Source: Branchiostoma lanceolatum
Lineage: Eukaryota; Chordata; Leptocardii; Amphioxiformes; Branchiostomatidae
Direction: 5' to 3'
Assembly (NCBI RefSeq): GCF_035083965.1
Contig: NC_089736.1
Location: 3,395,001 to 3,459,000, forward strand
Length of the DNA stretch: 64,000 bases
The notes below the pieces were generated by a model. The model was not told the origin of the DNA, did not search any database, and was given only the letters and a program-made list of their open reading frames with translations. Of the stretch, positions 11,226-22,914 are shown in pieces (position 1 is the stretch's first letter; each line of letters begins with the position of its first letter). The position numbers were made by a program, and so were the translations under genes.

Positions 11226-14200
11226 ATATAATTTACATCAACTCAAGGTATTGATCAAGTTAATCATCAATTTGTGTGGTTTTCACTTTATTTCTCTCAA
11301 CAATTTTATGAGTGATGAAGAGGATTTCAGGGAAAATACTTTGGTTATATGATGATTCTTGGAATTGTGTCCCATTGCTTTACAGAAAATGGAAAAGACA
11401 AGTTGTGCTTTCTGTAGAGTGAAATGTACTACCAGGTAAGCTGCATGTGTGTGATGACTTTTGAAAGAGAGGAATTGAGTTAAGCAATCAGCGAATTTCA
11501 AACAAAAATATATATTGGATTATATACAAAACTGTATGCATTTTTGGATTTATGGACATTTTGCCCGGTACAAATGGCAACTCATGGTTTTGATGTTCTT
11601 GACATGTGAAAAGGAAAATTCAGAAGTTTAAAATATGTTTCATATCAAGTATGTCTTACAAATCTTGGCAACTTGAAAACTAATTCTATATGACAGTACG
11701 TGCATCCACAATTTGATGACGCAGGAACACAGTTTGGTAAGTATTGTACAGAATTGATGTACTGTATCATTGACTTTTATTCATATTATAGTGCATTGTA
11801 CAGTACAGGCTTCAGTATATGCATTAAATCCTGGAATATTGTGTGACTCGCACGTAAGTCTTAATGTGAGATAGACAAATATGTAGCGAGATAGTAAATT
11901 CGGCAAAACCTTTTTAGAGGTCCGTGAACCCCGAACTTGCGAACTATTTTAAAGATCTTAAGGATTGCAAAGAAATATGTCCAAACCATTTGGGAACCAT
12001 GGTAGATAACAGGGCCTGATTCTCTCACCACAAAATGGGCTATAAGACACAATCCATAGTCCCACAACTCTATCCAAAAATTCCGAGGTACGTTGCACGA
12101 AATCCTGCATGACTTGGTGCATAATCCCAAAGCCTGTACTGTACAACAATAATGAGATATGCAAGTTGACCAAAAATAGTAAACCTGTCGCGTCGATATT
12201 CTGCATGGCATATTTCAAAACTGGGTGCAAGTTTGATGAAATGGCATATTAAGGTCGTTTTTACAATTTTCAGTGATCGCGAAAAGTGGCTACAAGAAAA
12301 AAATCACATATTATATTCATCACAAGCTATATCATGAGGCATTGCGTTTTAGGCAGTAACTGTGTACTGTGTAGACAGCCCTCCCTCACATACATGTACT
12401 TGTCAATCCACGAATGTTCTAATCACTCTTCCAAATTTACAACTTTACTGTAACTTAAGTTACTACATTTGCTACAGTGTAACCACTTATATAATCCAAA
12501 AGTTCACAGGATGTACTAGAAAGGTAGTGGCTGAAGGATTTGTCCATTTACAGTGTAATTACTGTAAAAGCAATTGCTCAACCTTGAAAAGTTGAGAATG
12601 GCAATAGATAGTTATGTTAGATGTATATTCCTCGACACACAATAATGCAAAGCCTCATGGAATAGCTTGTGTTGGCGCCATGTTTGTTTTAAAGTTTGCT
12701 TTTTTGTTGCGATACAAAATCGACTATAACCAGTGTAAAGTTTGTTGAAGCTTTTCACTATGTAAATATGAGGATAATATATCTATTAGCCAGGTGATGC
12801 ATTTGGTCATTTCAGGGAATTTGCACATAGTTTTGAAGTATGCCATACAGAATATTGTGCGTTACCCATGACAGGCTGGACGGTTTACTATTTTTAAGAC
12901 TAGCTAACTCGCATGTACGTTTCTCAATTATTGTTGTACATGCACTATAGTATAAATAAAGGTCAATGATACAAGTTTCCGAACTGTTTGTGTTCCTGGG
13001 CAAGCACTCAGGTCATCAAATTGTGAGTGCACACGCTGTTATATTCAGTTTTCAAAGGAAACTAAAAGGTTTGGTTGGAAAACTTACTATACTGTGCTAA
13101 ATATACCCCGACGTCAAGTTTGACCTAATTTGGGATTACCGTTTGAAAATTGCGCCATAAGTGGCCGACATCACTCCCGCGGCATGATATTAGCCCTCCC
13201 ACCTCTAAACCTGCGTTTTGGGGCATCAAAGAAGAATTGAGCTGAGAAATTCACTCTGGGGTATGTTTGGTATAATAAGTTTTCCATCCGAACCTCTAAG
13301 TTTCCTTTAAGAAATAAAAGTTTGTCTATCTAGATAAAGAAGTCTTTCATGACTTTCACATGGTCAACAACATGAAAACGTTGCTTTCTGCTTCAAATCA
13401 TAATTGTTCCAAGTAAGCTAAACAGTGCTAACAAAGTTTGATCTTTCATCGCACAATTCCTCTCTTTGTGACCAGTCAATGTGTTCAAATCACCTGCCAA
13501 GAACTCCCCCTATTTGCATTTGATAACATAATTAATTGGATTAAGTTTTTCCCTCCGATTCTCTTAGTCTATGGTTCACTCTCCTAATTTGCATAAATTT
13601 GCATATCCAGGTCTCTCCTGATTTGCATACTTGGTATTCCTTGCTATTCTTGGTCAGGCTTGTAGACATTGCACTATGTACATTGTATTGTATTTTCAAT
13701 GCTTTGAAAGCTTATAATGGATGCGTCCTGTATTACTGTATTAAGTTTACTCATTTCTAAGTGTCTTCGTTCCTTTTCCCTGATCAGTCTGTGCAAATGT
13801 TCTCCCGAGGAATGTCTTTTCTGGAAGACATTGGGGCGTCGAAACCCCAGTACACAAGCACATTGACTGACAGGAAAAGGAATGAAGACACTTAAAAATG
13901 AGTAAACTTAATACAGTAATACAGAACGCATCCATTATAAGCTTTCACAGCATTGAAAATACAATACAATGTACATAGTGCAATGTCTACAGGGCTGACC
14001 AAGAATAGCAAAGAATCCCAAGTATGCAAATCAGGAGAGACCTGGATATGCAAATTAGGAGAGTGAACCATAGACTAAGAGAATCGGAGGGAAAAACTTA
14101 ATCCAATTAATTATGTTATCAAATGCAAATAGGTGGAGTTTTTGGCAGGTGATTTGAACACCAACACACTGATCACACAATTCCTCTTTTTGTGATTAGT

Positions 14201-17047
14201 CAAACTGCTTAGCTACTTGGATATCTCAACATTTGAAGCAGAAAGCAACTCATCAACAGGACATTTTCATGTTGTTGACCATGTGAAAAAGAAGTCTTTC
14301 ATGACTACCTGTTTATATTTCTTAAAGGAAACCTATTATTAGTAAGAGGTTTTGGATAGAAAACTTAATATACCACAGAGTGAATTTGTCAGCTGTATTT
14401 AAACATGTGACATCACTTTGGGACGCCCCAAAATGCAGAGGTGGGAGGGCTTAGATAACACCCTTCTCACCTTCACATTTTGCCTAGGGCCACTTATGTC
14501 GCGATTTTCAAACGGTTACAGGAGTCGCAAATTAGGTAAAATAGGTGAGAACATGACGTTGAGGTATATTTAGCACAGTATAGTAAGTTTTCCAACCAAA
14601 CCTTTTAGTTTCCTTTGAAAACTGATATCACAGCGTGTGCGCCCACAATTTGATGACCAGGGCAGGAACACAGACAGTTCAGAAACTTGTATCATTGACT
14701 TTCATTCATACTATAGTGCATGAACAACAATAATTGAGATATGTAAGTTAGGTAGTCTTAAAAATAGTAAACAATCCAGCCTGTCATGGGTAACGCACGA
14801 TATTCTGCACGGCATATTTCTAAACTATGTGCAAATTCAATGAAATGACCAAATGCATCAGGCTCATAGTTACATAGCGAAAAGCTTCAACAAACAAAAA
14901 GTTATCGTTGATCTTGTATCGCAACAAAAAAGCAAAAAACAAAATTGCTGCCAACAAGCTATCTCATTTACATTGAATTGTTCTGCCCTGAACATTCGAG
15001 GATTGACGAGTATGCGAAGGAGGGCCACCATTTTGTTGGGCAACATACGAATGATTTAAAAACGGTAATGATAATAAGCTTGTCGTACACTGTAAAAAAC
15101 TTGAACACAGAACTACTACATAAAAAATCAGAAATTACAGAATGTAATCGCTGTATACACAAACTTACTGCCTAAAACGCAACGCCTCACGATATAGCTT
15201 GTGATGAACGTCAATGCCATTTTTTTTCTTAGAAAATTTGTAAAAACGACCTTAAGCCTGCAGCTTTGGTCATTTCATCGAACTTGCAGCCAGTTTGAAA
15301 TATGCCGTGCGGAATATCGACATATGTTTTCATTTAGCTTCAGTAGTATATGGTACCCGGTAACGAGTGTGGTCACGACAGGCTGGACTGTTAACTACTT
15401 ATTGGTCAACTTGCATATCTAATTAATGTTGTACAGTACAGGCTTTGGGATATGCATGAAAGTCATGCGAGATTTCGCCGGACGTACCCCAGGATTTTAC
15501 GAGAGACTTGTGGGACCTACCGCAAGATGCTGATTGTGTCTTGTAGCCTATTTTAATACTCAGGCCCTGTTAAATGGAATCTAGCGTGGTTCCAAACAGT
15601 TTGGACATATTTCTTTGCAAAATTCTTAACACTAATTATAAGCTGCTGCTTCCAGAAGTTTGTTCCCGACCGGGGGACTGGAGGTCAAAGGGCATTGCAC
15701 AACCACTGATTACGTCATTCCATGATCCCTTGCGGCCATCACGTAACCAACATGGCGCCCATGTCATCTGCCGAGCTTCTTTTTGTTGTTTTCAGCAATA
15801 ACTTCTCAGTTTTAATGCCCAACTGTCTGGGTTTATGCACAAATAAGTGTTTGGGGAGCTTGATACTACAGATTCTGGTGAAAAATACCGTTCCATGATC
15901 GAGGATTCTACATTAAATGGCAAAAGTGACGGCGTGCACATGGAACGACAAGTTTGCGTCATCCCAGGGGGAATTAACTCAACGGCTTCGGAAGTAAACG
16001 CAGTGTTGGAAATTTTGACATTCGTTGTGGAGCTGACAATGGTCAATTTCATTTGTGAACGGGATAGAAGTTGGAGGCAAGAAATAGGTGTATTATATTT
16101 TTTATATAGTCTCAGAAAAGGGAATGATATGTTGCAATGGATAAGCCTTTTAGCCTAGTAGTCATATACTCAAACTGCAGTAATCTGAGTGCGTATTTCT
16201 TCATGTGATTCTGAAATAATTTCCTAAATAGCCTGTGGCCTTCTGACATGTTACTAATGATATCTACAGCTATGAACATTGCTGAATGATAATTTTTATA
16301 TCACTGTACTTGTTACACCAAGAGCATGTAATGGGCAGGAAATCTGGCAGCTTAAGGGTCAAGATCATTCAAAATCGTTTGCAAGTTCGGGGTTCACAGA
16401 CCTCTCAAAAGGTTTAGCTAACGCAGTAGATTAAGTTTATCTTGAACTCTGGCAAATTCCGAGCCTACACTGGTTTTAAGGTCTCACATTAATAGTTACG
16501 TGCAAGTCACACAAAATCCCAGTATTTGATGCATATCCTGAAGCCTGTACTGTACAATGCACCATAATATGAATTAAAGTCAATGATACAGTACATGCAT
16601 TAAGTACAATACTTACCAAACTGTGTTCCTGTGTCATCAAATTGTGGATGCACATACTGTCATATAGATTTAGTTTTTAAGTTGCCAAGATTTGGAAGAC
16701 ATACTTATGAAAAATATTTACTGAATGTTCATTTTCACATGATGTCAACAACATAAAAACCATGAATTGCCATCTGCACTGGGCAAAATGTCTATTAATC
16801 CATAATGTGGTTTTGAAAATAATCCAATATGCATTTTTGTTTTGCTGATTCCTTAACTCAATTCCTCTCTTTCAAACATCACACACAGCTTACCTGTAGT
16901 ACACTCTATAGATGTTAGTATAAGGTGAATTCTTTCAGAAATGAAAACAAACAGAAGGGAGGGCCTGAGTTTTAACAATAGTGGTTGGAACTAAAAATTC
17001 AGAGGATCGCAGAAATGCCCTTTCACAACATTTTTCATTGCCATTTC

Positions 17048-17350
17048 TAGGGGTCTGCATGGGAGGTCCCGATCACGCTTTGCAATAAATTCTGGAAAGC
17101 AGTGACCACGTATTACGCTTCATTTGTGTAGGCTGGATGTTTCGCGTTTGATGACTTCAAAATTTACAAACTATAAACAGCAAGACGCAGAAACTTGAGA
17201 AAGCAACGGCCCCGTATTACGCTTCCTTCATGCTGGCTGCATGTTCACGCATAATGCACAGATTACGTTAACGTTAATCAGAGCAGTTGTAACGGCTTCT
17301 AATTGCGCAACGTCATACAGCTGATTACGCCTTGCAGCATGCAGACCCCA
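17048..17350. mobile_element. MITE-like insert in the right arm
   Basis: Terminal inverted repeats AGGGGTCTGCATG / CATGCAGACCCC. It is the counterpart of the element at 10417-10625 but longer and diverged. Internal GATTACGC/GCGTAATC words are shared with the left copy. Confidence 0.5.
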
Positions 17351-17386
17351 TATTTGAAAGAGTTCTGAAAATAAAAGGCAACTCAC

Positions 17387-17535
17387 AGTCAAAGTCCGAT
17401 GCACTCTTGTCTCGTAGATGGCTGACAGGTCCCACAGGAATACAGGCAAATCCTCCTGGAATATGGACAGGCACACAGGATATAGACAGGTCCCACAGCA
17501 ACATGGTCAGGTATACAGCATCAGCTTCTAATAAC
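17387..17535 (-). other. Splice-flanked exon in the right arm of the inverted repeat
   Basis: On the minus strand the acceptor ACACCCCAG| (exon start 17535) and the donor TTGACT|GTGAGT (exon end 17387) bound 149 bases. The frame is open through LLEADAVYLTMLLWDLS and on to VPVGPVSHLRDK. It mirrors 10193-10381. An upstream stop and an indel relative to the other arm mean coding status is uncertain. Confidence 0.4.
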
Positions 17536-17575
17536 CTGGGGTGTAAAAGAAAAACATAGTCAGAAAAATCACAAT

Positions 17576-17592
17576 GTCAGCACCAAGGACAG
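17576..17592 (+). promoter_or_regulatory. RE1/NRSE-like site
   Basis: GTCAGCACCAAGGACAG fits the REST consensus NTYAGMRCCNNRGMSAG at every defined position. It stands just outside the right arm of the inverted repeat and is not in a minisatellite here. Confidence 0.45.
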
Positions 17593-19800
17593 ATCCTGTA
17601 TTGTAACTCAACAGCTAGAGCTGACAGCAATATCTGATTTCGTTTGAAGATAGGAATTACTTGCAACCAGGAATGTTTAAATGTTAGTGCGGATTGAAGA
17701 AAAATCATGTCAAATTTACACAACACTATTCACAGAGCAATTGCATGACTGCCATTGGACATCAAACATTTACAATAGTTACAGCATTTGTTTAAGATCT
17801 AAAACCTGCTTTGGGTGAGGGGCAAGAGCACATGAGCTTTGTTAGTAAGGTGAAAAAATAGAACAGAAAATTACATTGAATCAAAAGTCCATTTAAATTA
17901 TACATTAATCTCGTAGAATATCAAGCCAAACAACAATCACACAAAATACATCTCACATCAGAAAGTACGTCAAAAAGTTAACACACATATCTCATTGAGA
18001 GACCATGTTATTCTGAAAGATATTCAAGAAACTTGCACACGATGGACATAACAGGCAATTGCTCATTAACAAAAATGAAACACTCAGACTCTGAATGAGC
18101 AACACTTTTTGATTGTAGAGAAATGTATAATGTAATATAATTCTTATTACAAACATTCAAATACACATAGCAATTCACCCAGACACAGATATACATGAAA
18201 ATCATTTTTTAATGATGATTCTGAATACTTTTCATCAACTTACGGTCAACACGTCATCTTACCTAAAGATTAAATCACTGATTGTTTTCTTTCAGAATTT
18301 GAATGTCTAGAAATAGTATCCAAAGTTAACATACCTACATGTAGAATGTGCTTAATATCCTGATATCTGAATGCAAGACCAGAGTTACAGTGCCTTAAGT
18401 TTAAAATGACACTTTGCTTCAAATGATGTCAACTACATGTAACACCTGTCCAAATGTGAACAGTGTCCTTACCTGTACATCCATGTTCTACACCTACCTG
18501 TCAGAAAAGGCAGGTATACATTTGAAACACCGAGAGGGAGTAACATTAAACTGCCCGCCCCGGGGTTTGATCCCCCGAGCTCCAGATCATAACCTCACAC
18601 ACTCCAACCACTTAGAGGCTAAAAGGTCGCGACCCCTTAGGCTGAGCAGTTGGTGTGGTGCTATCACTGCTGCATGATAGTCCCTGTTACACATGAGAGG
18701 TTTATGTCTAGCATGTAAATCAGTTGCCAGTCCATGACTCATCCACTGAAGAACACAATCAAACAATAAGTTAGCATGAACTTGACATTCATGATGATCA
18801 ATAATAGAAAAAAAAGTACTGCACTATAATGCATGGAATCCTAGTATGGAAATGTGGACAAAAAGAAATGTCATTAACAGCTATCTTAAGAATCAAACTT
18901 TCAGACAAAGTCACTGTCAAATTGTGTCAACTGTCTAGTAAACACATTTCATTCACTTATCTATTCATCTAAAATCTTAAGTCATCTGGATGGGCTTCAA
19001 AGAGGCTGAACTGAACTGACCAAAACCCTGGCTCCTTTCCTGTCCCCTACTACAACAATGGCCCCTTCCATGGCTCAAGTTCAATGACCTGATTACATGT
19101 ACCACAGTGATCATGTGATCACCTGGTAAGGTTACACACAGCTTGAGGTGACAGACAATAACAGTGGCTAAGGTCTCATTCCTGAGTTAATCTGTGTGTA
19201 GACTCCGAAGGAGTGCGTACGCCAAAAAATGAACGGCTGCATGAACGTGTGTTTATATCGGTGGGAAATTCCATTTTAGCCAGCCCGACTGATCTCAAGC
19301 GTCAAACTGATGAAAGCTTGTTTGTAACTGAAGATATTAGCAGGTAAAGTTTGGCAGCCGCGCGCGAGGTCGGATGTCCACAGCCCGACAATGTAGGTGA
19401 ACCGGTCGTGCGCTTTCAGCTGGAAAGTGCCTTTTTTGGGGGTGTAGCTAAGTGCAGTTTGTAATTGCCATAAAAAGGAATTGTATGCCAACTGGTAGTT
19501 GGCAATTTTTTCACATGATCTACTACTAGCAGGGTAAATGTGCTCAACAGAGAATGAATAACATTGGTGCATTTCTTATAGCTTCATTACGAACGCGCCC
19601 GTGTAAAACATTTTTTATAACATGTAAGCCTATGGGGCAAAAAAAACTCATGAATGAGACCCTAAACAGCAAAGAAAGGAACTGCTTTAAACACAGTTTT
19701 ACCACGACTGTGACATTGATCTACAAGTTCCTTAACTTCTTTACTGTTGTTGCTAAGACTTTTCACCTTACAGAGATGTTTGTGTCGGCCTTGTTTACGT
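17593..19800. other. Mostly unannotated AT-rich DNA
   Basis: No protein-coding gene was recognised. A tRNA-derived SINE lies at 18545-18650. Remaining open frames are short and without motifs. Confidence 0.5.
18545..18650 (-). mobile_element. tRNA-derived SINE head
   Basis: On the minus strand an A box TAGCCTCTAAGTGG (18608-18621) is followed about 36 bp later by a B box GATCAAACC (18564-18572) inside the inverted pair GGGG...CCCC. The order and spacing fit a pol III promoter. The tRNA fold is imperfect, so it is a SINE rather than a tRNA gene. Confidence 0.5.
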
Positions 19801-19802
19801 AC

Positions 19803-19929
19803 CTGAATGTCCAGACGTGTGTTAATTATTCCTGTTGTTTGTGTTCCTGTTGGCCTACTGGTACCTCTGGACCCGGGCGCCTCCCAACCTTCCCCCGGGG
19901 CCATGGGGACTCCAGGGCTGGGGACCATG
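19803..19929 (-). other. Candidate exon, Pro/Gly/Thr-rich (copy B)
   Basis: The acceptor CCATTTGCAG| (exon start 19929) and the strong donor GACATTCAG|GTACGT (exon end 19803) frame 127 bases. They are open as MVPSPGVPMAPGEG followed by RPTGTQTTG. The first half is duplicated at 20029-20094 with the same acceptor. It could belong to a minus-strand transcript starting near 21.05 kb. The product is unknown and the sequence is low-complexity. Confidence 0.3.
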
Positions 19930-20028
19930 CTGCAAATGGTCATAAAGGTGGGGTTGGGACTTCTACTCGCTAAGTCAGACATTACATATAGAATTTATTA
20001 GAAAGCAATGTAACATAGGTAAATACAC

Positions 20029-20094
20029 CTCTGGACCCGGGTGCCTCCCAACCTTCCCCCAGGGCCGTGGGGACTGTCAGGGCTGGGGACCATG
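20029..20094 (-). other. Candidate exon, tandem partial duplicate (copy A)
   Basis: Same acceptor context (CCATTTGCAG|CATGGTCCCC) and body as copy B, ending GTCCAGAG|GTGTAT. One or two indels separate the copies, so at least one may be non-functional. Confidence 0.25.
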
Positions 20095-20979
20095 CTGCAA
20101 ATGGTCACAAAGGTGGGGTTGGGACTCTATCAATTAGCTCAAGTCCGACATTACAATTTCAGTCAAGTTTATTCAACAACAATTGCATCAGGTACAATGT
20201 ATGGCAAGTAACATGAACTATTAACAACTACGGACTGTTTATAACATTTTTGTCAATCAACATGGCCTTACACAGCCCTAAAAGCCTTGTGTGGTTGTAG
20301 ATATGTCAAAGTGCTTGTGACAGCAATGACACCATAATAATATAACAGTTTCATTCAACAAAATACAGTACATTATTCAATGAACATAACGTTAAACATG
20401 TCTACAAACTACGTGTATAACATTACACACCTCTGATGAATAAAATATAACATTCCACCCCTCTGATGTTATTGAACATCGAAACCTTAAAAATCATACT
20501 TCCGGTTCTCAACTCCTGCCATCATTATTTTGTTAGAATAGTAACTAATCACAATGATTAAATCCAGTAAAATAACAAAAAAAAAGAAAAAACGAAAAAA
20601 AATCTATTCTTGTAAGTTGTATTCAAGTTCGAGAAAAAAATTACATGTTTAAGTTTAATACAATTGATTTCTACATATGGCAAAAGCACATTCTGCAAAA
20701 CTGTACAATTCAATATTACACAAACTTAGGTACTTATAAGTTATATCATCATAAGAACAATATTACCAACGGGCGCTGAACAATGTTCATGTCCACCCAA
20801 TATCTGCTTGGAGATTACTCAACTACAAACAGCTGCCAGCTGGGTGAGCTGCGTGTGACGTCACATGGCCATGCTTCAGAAGAAAAACGCGAATTTCGCC
20901 ATGCTTTCGCCTCGTCTCTTCACAAATTGTCCTTCGTAATGGTCAGAACAACTTAGGACACAAACTGACGGCCGCTTAC

Positions 20980-21175
20980 CTCCCAAACGGGCGTTTAACA
21001 GCCCACAAAGACGAGTTTTGCCCGAGGTGTTTCTTCCTTCCCGAGTCCGGACGCCATCTTGATTCACATCTCCCGGGCTCTGTGGCGCAATGCACCATGG
21101 GGACCACCTGTTCTCTTCATCAATTAACTTAACTTGATTTTTTTTTATTCGGTTTCTGACAGACAAGGACGACAT
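20980..21175 (-). promoter_or_regulatory. CpG-rich promoter-like first exon (minus strand)
   Basis: A CpG-rich patch contains AATCAAGATGGCGTCCGG (ATGGCG at 21057-21052, YY1-like) and a strong donor TTGGGAG|GTAAGCGG (exon end 20980). A frame opens at an ATG at 21175 (MSSLSVRNR) and stays open to the donor, while the frame from the YY1-like ATG stops after 20 codons. It resembles the plus-strand first exon near 8.05 kb and points toward the large inverted repeat. I cannot say which frame, if any, is translated. Confidence 0.4.
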
Positions 21176-21593
21176 GGCATTGCACTCAAATTTTTACAAC
21201 TTATATTAACAGTGCCACATATAGATAACAACATACCCATTTTCTGTACACCTGGGCGAAGTTGATTATGACATTACAGTCTCCGATGTATCATTATTTC
21301 AGGGGCGCCACTAAGCGGAATAAAGAATATCAATTGTAGAATTCGCCGATCAGAACGACAAAAAAACATTGTCATTCGATATATCTACACGATATACACA
21401 TAACACATAATGTTAGCTAGCTAGTATTAGCAGAACTTTACACAAATCCAAGTTTCATCCAGACGACAGCTCTTTGCATGAAATTGTGTTCTTAACAATT
21501 TTATTCAGCTTGTGGATGCAAGCAAACATGGCTCACTTCTACATAATGAGACTGAATTTACGGGCATCTGAAGCGGCCGTTATCATTCCCGAA

Positions 21594-22068
21594 TAGTGCT
21601 GCATACCGATACTGTGTACCGGTACTGTACCGTAAAAATGGATTAGGTACTGGTCCAAAATACCGGATCATGAAGTACCGGTATTGTACCGAAATAGATT
21701 TACACAAAGTACATATGCTTATTTTGTGGCTGATCTCCTAACCTCATGGCCTCATGCACTACCAAACGTGACCAAAGTGACACCTTGGAACAGCCGCGGT
21801 AACTAATATGCAACAGATCATTCAGGCAGTCCGGGAGCTTTGATAGCAAGGCCAAGGTAGTTTGGCTGTAGGAAACCTAGTTATGTTCTTTGAATAAAGA
21901 TACTGACAAGTTGAAAACAGTTTATGTATGTTTTTGTCATCATTGAAGAAGTTCAGAAAAACACATTTAATTTTTCAAATTGTTTAGGTACAGGTACAGG
22001 TCCGGACCTGTACCTAAACCTCTGTACTGGTACCTGTACCTGATGTTACGTTTAGGTACGCAGCACTA
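21594..22068. mobile_element. hAT-type MITE at the GPCR stop codon
   Basis: A 475-bp element with terminal inverted repeats TAGTGCTGCATACC / GGTACGCAGCACTA, flanked by a perfect 8-bp duplication TTCCCGAA (21586-21593 and 22069-22076). The 8-bp duplication and TAGTG ends are those of hAT non-autonomous elements. The interior is built of TACCGGTAC-type words and includes a 24-bp perfect palindrome at 21992-22015. There is no transposase. Confidence 0.9.
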
Positions 22069-22914
22069 TTCCCGAATGATTTCGATGTAGTCCAGGATTG
22101 TTTCTCTGACGGCGTTTTTATAATGGCGGAACATCTGAAGCAGGGCCTCCCGGTAGATTTCGTACCGGAACGCGTACAGAAGGGAGTCCGAGAATGTGTT
22201 AGTCAAGAGCACAATGTGTAGGACGTCCTGCGCTGTACTGAACGTAGACATCGACATGATGTTTGACATAAAGAACATGGCGATCGGCGGGAGCCAAGTC
22301 AGCCAGTAGACCAATAGGATGATACCCAGTGTCTTCGCAGCCTTAAACTTGTTCTCTAAAGCCTCTGGAGGGACCGCGTTAGCCTCAGGACTGGGAGAGA
22401 CGTTCTTCAGATTGTCCTTGTACCGCTGCGCCTCTCGGTAGATTAGAATGGCGAGTATCGTACTGATGATCATCATGAGCAGGCAAACGGCGCTGGAGGC
22501 AGAAGCCTCTGTCAGATCGGGCACGCAGGGGTAGATACTCGTTGGCGAGGCCTGCATGTCGTTCGCGCCGTGATATGTCACGACTTTCATCGTACCGTTT
22601 CGTATTACTCCTACAAAGGACGGCACGACAGCGAGGAGAACACACATCGCCATGGCCAGGGCTACTCGCGAACGGGACAACTTTTTTTCGAAGGTCATCG
22701 GTGCGACGATGTGGATGTAGCGGCAAACCCAGAGACACAGTAGGAAGGAATGCGCCAGGGAGCCGACCACACAGACCAGGAAGGCTTGGGTCTTGCAAGC
22801 CGTGCCGCTGAGATACGTCCCGTGTGTCGTGCTGTGGATACTTGACGGGATGAACAGGAAACTACTGAATACGTCCGTAACAGCCATGGCGGCCAGGAAG
22901 AAGTTTCCAGGCTC
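22066..22914 (-). CDS. GPCR exon 2 (TM2-TM7 and tail)
   Basis: Acceptor TTTCCAG|GAGCCTGG, then EPGNFFLAAMAVTD through TM7 and a 40-residue basic tail ending IIRE. TM2 to TM7 lie on one exon, as in many recently expanded class A families. Confidence 0.85.
   Translation of the reverse strand, partial: EPGNFFLAAMAVTDVFSSFLFIPSSIHSTTHGTYLSGTACKTQAFLVCVVGSLAHSFLLCLWVCRYIHIVAPMTFEKKLSRSRVALAMAMCVLLAVVPSFVGVIRNGTMKVVTYHGANDMQASPTSIYPCVPDLTEASASSAVCLLMMIISTILAILIYREAQRYKDNLKNVSPSPEANAVPPEALENKFKAAKTLGIILLVYWLTWLPPIAMFFMSNIMSMSTFSTAQDVLHIVLLTNTFSDSLLYAFRYEIYREALLQMFRHYKNAVRETILDYIEIIRE

Larger units (their letters stand above)
10200..17560. repeat. Large imperfect inverted repeat (about 7.3 kb)
   Basis: Left-arm blocks recur as reverse complements in the right arm: 13738-13755 pairs with 13898-13915, 13600-13640 with 14010-14060, 13050-13110 with 14560-14620, 12812-12910 with 14745-14860, 11690-11750 with 16610-16662, 10680-10770 with 16910-17010, and 10193-10381 with 17387-17535. 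The centre is near 13825. The inner 700 bp of each arm are the most alike. Arms differ by insertions: a 95-bp repeat in three copies at 10960-11225 (left) and an extra block of about 700 bp near 15.2-15.9 kb (right). Smaller foldback elements sit inside each arm. No intact coding gene was recognised inside. Confidence 0.8.
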
